Positions 1 through 5,007 of a stretch of DNA of 5,007 nucleotides are shown one piece after another. The position numbers were made by a program, and so were the translations under genes. The stretch comes from an uncultured Roseovarius sp. (GTDB lineage: Bacteria; Pseudomonadota; Alphaproteobacteria; Rhodobacterales; Rhodobacteraceae). The notes beneath the pieces were generated by a model that had not been told where the DNA came from, did no database searches, and worked only from the letters and a program-made list of their open reading frames with translations. Every line of letters starts with the position of its first letter. Within the stretch, counting starts at the first letter, position 1. Where the stretch lies: NCBI GenBank assembly GCA_934501475.1, contig CAKSUL010000082.1:1-5007 (forward strand), read 5' to 3'.

Positions 1-1640
1 GACTGGCACAGCGCCATCACCTGAGCGGCGGCGCGCGGACCCTCTGGCGGACCTTCGCACCGATGGTGCCGCCCGTCGCGGCGGGGATTGCCCTGCTTGC
101 GGGCGTGGTTCTGCTGGTTTCCGGCAACCTGCCCGCAGAACATTCCCGGCTGGGTCTGCTGCGCGACCTCTTGCCGCTTTCCTTCATCGAGGCGTCCCAT
201 CTTGCGGGCAGCATCGCGGGGCTGTTGCTGATCGTCGTTGCGCGCGGCCTTTACCGCAAGCTCTATCGCGCCTGGATGGTTGCAATGGCGCTGCTGGCCA
301 TCGGTCTGATCGCCTCGCTGGCCAAGGGGCTCGACTGGAAGGAATCGCTCTCGATGCTCGTGACGCTGGGCGTTCTTGGCCTGTTCCGCCCGGCGTTTTA
401 CCGCGCCGAGGGCGGATCGCTGTTGCGGCTGAACGCGACCTGGCTGGTCAGCATCACCGTTCTGATGGCCGCGATCTTCTGGATCGGCCTCTTTGCCCAT
501 TCCCATGTGCCCTACCGCAACGCGCTCTGGTGGGATTTCACCTGGCATGGTGATGCCTCGCGCTTCCTGCGCGCCAGCCTTGCCGTTGCGGTGGTCCTTG
601 GCGTCATCGCGTTCAATTCACTGGTCAGCGGGCGCCCCCGGCGCGCCGGACCCCAGCCGATCCCGGACGCCGTGCGCCGCCTGGTCACGCAGAGCGAGGA
701 CACCGAGGCGGGGATCGCCCTGACCGGCGACAAGGCATTCCTGCTGGACGAAGGCGAGCGCGCCTTCATCGCCTATGCCGATACGGGGCGGTCGCTGATC
801 GCCAAGGGCGACCCGGTGGGTGACGCCGAGGCCGGGAAAAAGCTGATCTGGCGCCTGCGTGAGATGGCCGACCGGCAGGGCCGCGCTTGCGCCTTTTATT
901 CCGTGTCCTCCGCGTATCTGCCGACCTATCTCGATCTGGGCCTGTCGATCCTCAAGATCGGTGAGGTCGCGCGCGTCGATCTGCGCGGCTTCACGCTGGA
1001 CGGGTCCGGCAAGAAAGGCGTGCGCCAGGCCCGCAACCGCGCGGTGCGCGACGGCTTTGTCTTCGAGGTGATCCCGGCGCAGGGCCTGGCCCCCGTCATG
1101 GCCGATCTGCGCCGCGTCTCGGACGCATGGCTGGCCCACAAGCAGGGTGAGGAAAAGGGCTTTGCGCTTGGCGCCTTCGAGGAAAGCTATATCGCGAATT
1201 TCGATGTCGCCACCCTGCGCGCGCCCGGCGGGCAGATTGTCGCCTTCGCCAATCTCTATAAGGGGGCGAACCTGCACGAGCTGTCGCTTGATCTGATGCG
1301 CTATGCCCCGGACGCGCCCGGGTTCGCCATGGACGCGCTCTTTGCCGAACTGATGCTCTGGGGGGCCGCGCAGGGCTATCGCTGGTTCTCGCTTGGGGCC
1401 GCGCCGTTTTCGGGAATCGAGAACCGCCAGCTGGCGCCGATCTGGAACCGCATCGGCGGCTTTGTTTATGAGCATGGCGAGCATTTCTACAATTTCGAAG
1501 GCTTGCGCGCCTTCAAGGAAAAGTTCGACCCGGTCTGGAGCCCCAATTACCTGGCTTGCCCCGGCGGGCTGGCCGCGCCGCGCATCCTTTACGAGGTCAA
1601 CGTGCTGATCTCGGGGGGCTTGCGCGGGCTGATGAAATAG
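1..1640 (+). CDS. mprF: MprF/LpiA-type phosphatidylglycerol aminoacyltransferase, C-terminal part (5' end outside window)
   Basis: MprF-family enzymes move an amino acid (usually lysine, sometimes alanine) from aminoacyl-tRNA to phosphatidylglycerol at the inner membrane and flip the product outward; this lowers surface negative charge and raises resistance to cationic peptides and acid. The frame is already open at position 3, upstream of the first ATG at 63, and that upstream peptide resembles the MprF linker before a transmembrane helix, so the gene continues off the left edge. About 545 residues are visible of a family usually near 850. About 69-626 encode five or six hydrophobic helices, including the SHLAGSIAG motif (about 198-224). 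From about 710 on lies the soluble DUF2156 (GNAT-like) synthase domain, with GKKGVRQARNR (about 1008-1040), SLDLMRY (1284-1304), GAAPFSGIENR (1395-1427) and FYNFEGLRAFKEKFDP (1485-1532), all typical of MprF. The stop TAG is at 1638-1640. The amino acid donor cannot be told from sequence. Family assignment is firm; the N-terminal flippase half is assumed. Confidence 0.93.
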   Translation, partial: LAQRHHLSGGARTLWRTFAPMVPPVAAGIALLAGVVLLVSGNLPAEHSRLGLLRDLLPLSFIEASHLAGSIAGLLLIVVARGLYRKLYRAWMVAMALLAIGLIASLAKGLDWKESLSMLVTLGVLGLFRPAFYRAEGGSLLRLNATWLVSITVLMAAIFWIGLFAHSHVPYRNALWWDFTWHGDASRFLRASLAVAVVLGVIAFNSLVSGRPRRAGPQPIPDAVRRLVTQSEDTEAGIALTGDKAFLLDEGERAFIAYADTGRSLIAKGDPVGDAEAGKKLIWRLREMADRQGRACAFYSVSSAYLPTYLDLGLSILKIGEVARVDLRGFTLDGSGKKGVRQARNRAVRDGFVFEVIPAQGLAPVMADLRRVSDAWLAHKQGEEKGFALGAFEESYIANFDVATLRAPGGQIVAFANLYKGANLHELSLDLMRYAPDAPGFAMDALFAELMLWGAAQGYRWFSLGAAPFSGIENRQLAPIWNRIGGFVYEHGEHFYNFEGLRAFKEKFDPVWSPNYLACPGGLAAPRILYEVNVLISGGLRGLMK

Positions 1641-1644
1641 GAGG
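1639..1644 (+). promoter_or_regulatory. Ribosome binding site of the DUF202 gene, overlapping the mprF stop codon
   Basis: A perfect AGGAGG lies six bases before the ATG at 1651 and shares its first two bases with the TAG stop of the mprF-like gene. This is the strongest Shine-Dalgarno in the window. Its position means ribosomes ending on mprF sit over it, which suggests coupled translation. Confidence 0.8.
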
Positions 1645-1650
1645 CATCCG

Positions 1651-1971
1651 ATGATCGTGAATTTCGAAACCCACGCATCCAATGAGCGGACCTTCCTGTC
1701 CTGGGTGCGCACGGCGGTCGCCATTGTCGGCTTCGGGCTGGCTGCGGCGCGGCTGGGCAATACCCCGGCGCCGCCATGGTCGGATCTGTTGCTGCTGGTG
1801 TCGGGTGCTGCGGTGATCGTGCTGGCCTGGGCGCGGATGCGGCATGTGAGGGGGCGCATCGACCGGTCCGAGCGCCTGCCCGACGATTCCGATCCGGCCG
1901 AGGTCTTCCTGATCCTGCTTATCATCGCGCTGTTCGTCCTTCTGGGGAGCTTTGCGATCCATGTCACCTGA
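1651..1971 (+). CDS. DUF202 (YidH-like) small inner membrane protein
   Basis: This 106-residue protein belongs to the DUF202 family, to which E. coli YidH and YidG belong; no biochemical function is established for it. The recognised signature is the N-terminal stretch ASNERTFLSWVRTAVAI (residues 9-25), where the NERTFLSWVRT core just before the first helix defines the family. Three hydrophobic helices are visible at about residues 20-36, 44-62 and 84-104, separated by a basic loop (RMRHVRGRIDRSER, 62-75) that should be cytoplasmic. Length is normal for the family. The ATG at 1651 has a perfect ribosome binding site and starts 10 bases after the mprF stop; its own stop (1969-1971) lies inside the next gene. 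Position directly behind a lipid-modifying enzyme hints at an envelope role, but that is only guilt by association. Confidence 0.9.
   Translation: MIVNFETHASNERTFLSWVRTAVAIVGFGLAAARLGNTPAPPWSDLLLLVSGAAVIVLAWARMRHVRGRIDRSERLPDDSDPAEVFLILLIIALFVLLGSFAIHVT
1944..1949 (+). promoter_or_regulatory. Ribosome binding site that decides the start of the rhomboid-like gene
   Basis: GGGGAG sits 11 bases before the ATG at 1961 but only two bases before the alternative TTG at 1952. The spacing to TTG is too short for initiation, so the ATG is preferred. The site lies inside the end of the DUF202 gene. Confidence 0.55.
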
Positions 1972-2608
1972 AGGCGCAACCAACGGAACGATCTTGCAGC
2001 GCGCCACTCGCGCCGCATCGCGGCTGCGTTTCACGCTGCTGTTCCTTGCCGCCATGCTGGTTGCCAACATCGCCACCGGCAGTATCGGCGACGACCTGCC
2101 CCATGAGATGCTGGAAGCATGGGGCATCGGGCATGACGCGCTGATTTCGGGCGATGCCTTTCGCCTGATGACGGGCACCTTCCTGTCGCACGATCCGGAC
2201 ATGCTGCTGCGCCAGTTCGTCTTCGCCGGGGCGGTCATCGGCTATACCGAATGGCGGCGCGGCAGCCTTCGCGCAGCGGCGCTGTTCTTCGGTCTCGATC
2301 TTGTCGGCACCTTGCTGCTGCTGGCATCCATCGGAGGGTCCGCCGGCCTTGGCCATCTTGCGGCGTTGAACGATGTCGGCATGTCGATCGGCGGGTTCGG
2401 CCTGATCGGGCTGGCCATCGCCGGGTGGCCTCGCCGCTGGTTGGTGCTGGGCCTCGTCGTTTGCGCCATTGGCGCGAAATACGGGCTCGCCGCCGATCCG
2501 CTGGCCGATCTCGGTCACATCCTGGCGCTCGGCCTGGGTTTCGCCTTTGGATCCGTTGCGCAAGTCGGACAACGGAACAAATCGAGCGAGGCACGCCATG
2601 CGCGATAG
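1961..2608 (+). CDS. Rhomboid-like polytopic membrane protein (possible intramembrane serine protease)
   Basis: A 215-residue protein with a rhomboid-type layout. Residues 64-77 (GDAFRLMTGTFLSH) match the usual rhomboid lead-in, in which a Gly-x-x-Trp/Phe-Arg segment precedes the second helix. Hydrophobic helices are seen at about 23-38, 84-95, 103-123, 141-155, 160-174 and 185-200, giving the six of a rhomboid core. The candidate nucleophile is Ser142 in DVGMS (138-142), followed by a Gly-rich run (GGFGLIG) like the classical GASGAIFGL. The candidate base is His186 in DLGH (183-186), in the last helix. Canonical rhomboids place the His three residues earlier, where this protein has Asp183; the DVGxS/DLGH form recalls a divergent group of bacterial rhomboid-like proteins. 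The oxyanion-helper His and Asn of the second helix look replaced (Met and Gln by my hand alignment). Protease activity is therefore uncertain. It overlaps both neighbours by 11 bases, implying coupled translation. Confidence 0.72.
   Translation: MSPEGATNGTILQRATRAASRLRFTLLFLAAMLVANIATGSIGDDLPHEMLEAWGIGHDALISGDAFRLMTGTFLSHDPDMLLRQFVFAGAVIGYTEWRRGSLRAAALFFGLDLVGTLLLLASIGGSAGLGHLAALNDVGMSIGGFGLIGLAIAGWPRRWLVLGLVVCAIGAKYGLAADPLADLGHILALGLGFAFGSVAQVGQRNKSSEARHAR
2586..2591 (+). promoter_or_regulatory. Ribosome binding site that decides the start of the patatin gene
   Basis: GCGAGG lies six bases before the ATG at 2598, within the last codons of the rhomboid-like gene. It supports 2598 over the in-frame ATG at 2469, whose extra 43 residues lie fully inside the rhomboid-like gene and look like out-of-frame sequence. 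Confidence 0.6.
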
Positions 2609-3806
2609 ATCCCACAGCGTTGAAAAAGCCGTGCCGACCGCCGCCGCCGCAGGGGCGCGGCGCGGGATGCTGCCCGCCCTGCTGGCGTTCATCGCCAGCT
2701 GCGGGACGCCAAAGCGCACAGCGCACACACTGGCCGACCAGATGGCGGCAAGTGTTCCGGGATACCACGACATCCGGTTTCATGCCGATATGGCCGCCTC
2801 TGACCTCGCGGCCAAACGCGACAGTTTTCTGCCCCCAAGCCGGGGAGAGGACGGGCGCGCAAGCTGGCTTGCGCTGTCCTCGGGCGGCGCGGGCGGTGCC
2901 TTCGGGGCGGGCGTTCTGACCGGGTGGAGCGAGCGCGGCAACCGGCCGCAATTCGATCTCGTCACCGGTGTCAGCGCCGGTGCGCTGCTTGCCCCCTTCG
3001 CCTTTGTCGGCCCCGCCGCCGACCGCGAGCTTGCCAACCTCTTTACCGCCGATTCGGTCGCCCGGCTCAATCGCAGCCGGTCGCTGCTGGCCGGGATTTT
3101 CGGCCAGGGGGCGCTGCCGTCGTGCGAACTCAGGGCGCTGATCGACGCGCATCTGGATGCCCCGCTGTTGGACAGGATCGCCGCGCGCCACCGCGCCGGC
3201 GCGCGCCTGTTGATCGTCACCACCAACCTTGATGCGCAGCGCAGCCTGGTCTGGGATATCGGCGCCATCGCCACATCGGAGCGGCCCGACAGGCTGCACC
3301 TGATCGGCGATATTCTGGAAGCTTCGGCAAGCATTCCGGCGATCTTTCCGCCGGTCCGCATCACCGTTACTGCCGACGGGAAATCCTTTGAGGAACTGCA
3401 CGCCGATGGCGGGGCAATGCGTCAGGTCTATCTTCTGCCGGATGCCTTCTATTCCAGTGCAGCGCTTGATGGGCTGCGCCCCGACATCCATGTCGTCGTC
3501 GACGCGGAACTCGCGCCGCGATTCAGCGTGATCCCGCAGCAATCCATCCGCATCGCGGAACGCGCGCTGGAATCGCTCGAAAAATCCAACGCCTGTGGCA
3601 TCGTGGCGGGCATCGCCGGTTTCGCGCGCCAGAACCAGGCGACCTTCCGGCTGGCCTATGTCGACCGTGCGATCCCAATTGACCGCCGCATTCCGTTTGA
3701 CCCCGCCTATATGCAGGGCGCCTTTGCGCTTGGTCAGGTCAAGGGCCGGACCGGTGCATGGGAAGCGGGCCCGCCGGTCGGCACCGCGCTTCTTGAAACA
3801 GAGTGA
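2598..3806 (+). CDS. Patatin-like phospholipase, predicted lipoprotein
   Basis: A 402-residue member of the patatin/RssA-like Ser-Asp hydrolase family, which cleaves acyl chains from lipids. The N-terminus has a basic region (RR at 21-22), a short hydrophobic run (MLPALLAFIA, 24-33) and a lipobox IASC with Cys35, so it should be lipidated and face the periplasm; Gly at +2, rather than Asp, favours transfer to the outer membrane. The core follows: the glycine-rich oxyanion loop SGGAGGAFGAG (95-105), the nucleophile elbow GVSAG with Ser126, the ASIPAIFPPV segment (244-253), and the DGG motif with Asp270 as second catalytic residue. The oxyanion loop departs from the common GGGxRG by lacking the Arg. 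The start gives an 11-base overlap with the rhomboid-like gene and a complete lipoprotein signal; the later ATG (residue 24) would leave the signal too short. Substrate is unknown; membrane phospholipid is the natural inference next to a phospholipid-modifying enzyme. Confidence 0.88.
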   Translation: MRDRSHSVEKAVPTAAAAGARRGMLPALLAFIASCGTPKRTAHTLADQMAASVPGYHDIRFHADMAASDLAAKRDSFLPPSRGEDGRASWLALSSGGAGGAFGAGVLTGWSERGNRPQFDLVTGVSAGALLAPFAFVGPAADRELANLFTADSVARLNRSRSLLAGIFGQGALPSCELRALIDAHLDAPLLDRIAARHRAGARLLIVTTNLDAQRSLVWDIGAIATSERPDRLHLIGDILEASASIPAIFPPVRITVTADGKSFEELHADGGAMRQVYLLPDAFYSSAALDGLRPDIHVVVDAELAPRFSVIPQQSIRIAERALESLEKSNACGIVAGIAGFARQNQATFRLAYVDRAIPIDRRIPFDPAYMQGAFALGQVKGRTGAWEAGPPVGTALLETE

Positions 3807-3818
3807 GAGGCCAAGACC

Positions 3819-4802
3819 ATGAAATATCTGGATGATTATCGGTTCTTTCGTGGTCTTCGCCCTGCAGCCGGCGCGCTCTTGCCTTTCATCCTGCTGACGG
3901 CATGCAGTGATGAGCGCAGCAGTTTTCTGGACCCCGGCGGACCCATCGCGGCGGCGCAGCGCGCGCATCTGATCGAGGTCGTGGCCTGGACGATGATCGC
4001 GATCCTGCCGGTTTTCATCCTGGTGCCGCTGATGCTCTGGCGTTATCGCTATCGCAATACCAAGGCGCGCTATACGCCCGACTGGCAATTCTCGGGGCTG
4101 ATCGATCTGGTCATGTGGGGTGTGCCCTTTGTCATCGTGGCGGTGCTGGCAACGCAGCTTTGGCGCAGCACCCACGCGCTCGACCCCTACAAGCCCATCG
4201 ACGCCGCCGGGCCGCCGATCTCGGTACAGGTCGTCGGGCTCGACTGGAAATGGCTGTTCATCTACCCCGATCAGGGCATTGCAACCGTCAACGAACTGGC
4301 CTTTCCGGCGGGAAGTTCGGTCGCGCTCGACATCACCACCGACACGGTCATGCAATCCTTCATGATCCCGGCACTGGCGGGCCAGATCTATGCCATGCCG
4401 GGCATGCGCACCAAACTGCATGTGCTGGCCGATGCGCCGGGCACCTTCCTCGGCGAGAACACGCAATGGAGTGGCATCGGTTTTGCCGCGCAGAAGTTTC
4501 AGGCCCGCGCGATGACGCCCGAGGCGTTTGCCGGTTGGGTCGCCGAGGTGAAGGCAAAGGGTGTCCCGCTGGACGCCGCCGCCTATGGCCGCCTCGCTGC
4601 AAGTTCGACCGGCGCAGAGGCGCATGACGCGCTTGGCACGTCGCAGATGCCGGGTGGAGTCATCTGGTTCAACCGGGTCGCGCCGGACCTCTTCGGAACC
4701 GTGATGCACCGCTACATGCAGGGCACGCCGGTCCCCCCGGCGCAGCAGCCCGGCGCCGTCGGTTACGCGCCACAGGCAGCCGTGACAGGAGAAGGCCAAT
4801 GA
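3819..4802 (+). CDS. cyoA: Cytochrome bo3/ba3-type ubiquinol oxidase subunit II
   Basis: Subunit II of the heme-copper terminal oxidase that takes electrons from ubiquinol, reduces oxygen to water and pumps protons across the inner membrane. The 327-residue protein has a lipoprotein signal with lipobox LTAC (Cys29), two membrane helices at about 51-75 and 94-114, then a periplasmic cupredoxin-fold domain. Recognisable CyoA stretches are VQVVGLDWKWLFIYPDQGIA (136-155), VNELAFPAG (157-165), and VMQSFMIPALAGQIYAMPGM (177-196). The copper A ligands of cytochrome c oxidases are absent: no His in the MQSF position, and no Cys-x-Glu-x-Cys where GENTQWSGIGF (212-222) stands. This is the hallmark of a quinol oxidase. 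The C-terminal extension (about 232-327), with TSQMPGGVIWFNRVAPDLF, fits the CyoA tail. GAGAGG (3805-3810), overlapping the patatin stop, is a good ribosome binding site eight bases before the ATG, and the gene overlaps cyoB by ATGA. Confidence 0.95.
   Translation: MKYLDDYRFFRGLRPAAGALLPFILLTACSDERSSFLDPGGPIAAAQRAHLIEVVAWTMIAILPVFILVPLMLWRYRYRNTKARYTPDWQFSGLIDLVMWGVPFVIVAVLATQLWRSTHALDPYKPIDAAGPPISVQVVGLDWKWLFIYPDQGIATVNELAFPAGSSVALDITTDTVMQSFMIPALAGQIYAMPGMRTKLHVLADAPGTFLGENTQWSGIGFAAQKFQARAMTPEAFAGWVAEVKAKGVPLDAAAYGRLAASSTGAEAHDALGTSQMPGGVIWFNRVAPDLFGTVMHRYMQGTPVPPAQQPGAVGYAPQAAVTGEGQ
4787..4791 (+). promoter_or_regulatory. Ribosome binding site of cyoB
   Basis: AGGAG lies seven bases before the ATG at 4799, inside the last codons of cyoA. 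It confirms the ATGA-overlap start for the oxidase subunit I gene and suggests coupled translation of the two subunits. Confidence 0.7.
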
Positions 4803-5007
4803 ACACCGATGTCCTTCCCGACTGGCTGTTCGGCCGGTTCGACCTGTCATCGCTGCCGATCTGGCTGGCGATCCAGAACCCGACAATCAGCGAGCTGATC
4901 GGCGCCGGGGCGGCGATGGCCGTGATCCTCGGTGCCATCGCCGCAATCGCGTTCATCACATGGCTCGGCGCATGGGGCACGCTCTGGCGCGACTGGCTGA
5001 CCAGCAC
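4799..5007 (+). CDS. cyoB: Ubiquinol oxidase subunit I, N-terminal fragment (3' end outside window)
   Basis: The first 69 full codons of the catalytic subunit that carries the heme-copper oxygen-reducing centre; the gene runs off the right edge, so none of the heme or copper ligands is visible. What identifies it is the layout after cyoA plus the N-terminus: the FGRFDLSSLPI segment (residues 11-21) resembles the FGKLSLDAVP start of E. coli CyoB, a first hydrophobic helix lies at about 33-55, and the segment WGTLWRDWLTS (59-69), followed by Thr, matches the WxxLWxxWLTS that leads into the conserved DHK motif of subunit I. The start ATG at 4799-4801 overlaps the cyoA stop in the ATGA form. Subunits III and IV are expected downstream but cannot be seen. 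Confidence 0.9.
   Translation, partial: MNTDVLPDWLFGRFDLSSLPIWLAIQNPTISELIGAGAAMAVILGAIAAIAFITWLGAWGTLWRDWLTS

Noticed and set aside
63..1640. The ATG at 63 as the true start of the MprF-like protein
   Set aside because: The frame is open to the left edge, the peptide before the ATG looks like normal MprF sequence, no good ribosome binding site precedes it, and the family needs a longer N-terminal membrane part.
618..2018. Minus-strand open frame of about 466 codons opposite mprF and DUF202
   Set aside because: Same mirror effect of codon bias; the plus-strand frame has clear MprF motifs and this one has none.
1952..2608. TTG start at 1952 for the rhomboid-like gene
   Set aside because: The GGGGAG site would be only two bases away; the ATG at 1961 has workable spacing.
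2469..3806. ATG start at 2469 for the patatin gene
   Set aside because: It would overlap the rhomboid-like gene by 140 bases, and the extra residues bury the lipoprotein signal; ATG 2598 has a ribosome binding site and restores the signal.
3807..3818. A promoter or terminator between the patatin gene and cyoA
   Set aside because: The 12-base gap holds only part of the ribosome binding site and a few spacer bases; no hairpin with a T run was seen. An internal promoter inside the patatin gene cannot be excluded by eye.
3819..4802. Cytochrome c oxidase subunit II (copper A type)
   Set aside because: The copper A ligand set (His, two Cys, Glu, Met) is missing, and the motifs match quinol oxidase CyoA instead.
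2235..4886. Very long minus-strand open frame of about 883 codons
   Set aside because: It is antisense to three well-supported genes. Such frames arise from strong G/C third-position bias on the plus strand; the translation is rich in Arg, Gly, Asp and Gln, lacks any recognised domain or hydrophobic pattern, and has no fitting start context.

Overview
The window is a single dense plus-strand gene block from a GC-rich proteobacterium. Codon use is strongly biased to G/C at third positions. Similarity of the recalled protein motifs, together with a Cyo-type quinol oxidase, suggests an alphaproteobacterium, perhaps a Rhodobacterales member such as a Paracoccus or Rhodobacter relative. That taxonomic guess is inference from recognition, not from a search.

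Layout, left to right: (1) the C-terminal part of an MprF/LpiA-type aminoacyl-phosphatidylglycerol synthase, entering from the left edge and ending at 1640; (2) a small DUF202 (YidH-like) triple-span membrane protein, 1651-1971; (3) a rhomboid-like polytopic membrane protein, 1961-2608, with a DVGxS...DLGH signature; (4) a patatin-like phospholipase with a lipoprotein signal, 2598-3806; (5) subunit II of a bo3/ba3-type quinol oxidase (CyoA), 3819-4802; (6) the start of the oxidase subunit I gene (CyoB), from 4799 and running off the right edge.

All six genes point the same way. Gaps are 10 and 12 bases, and the other three junctions overlap by 11, 11 and 4 bases. No terminator-like hairpin or promoter-sized gap was seen, so the block reads as one operon, or at least one transcript with translational coupling. 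Every product is expected in or at the cell envelope. The first four look like a lipid and membrane-homeostasis module: a synthase for positively charged phospholipids, two uncharacterised membrane proteins and a probable periplasm-facing lipid hydrolase. The last two begin a terminal respiratory oxidase operon.

The most interesting points are the physical joining of this lipid module to the quinol oxidase genes, the unusual active-site residues of the rhomboid-like protein and of the patatin oxyanion loop, and the possible pairing of MprF with a lipoprotein phospholipase. No RNA genes, mobile elements, CRISPR arrays or attachment sites were seen.
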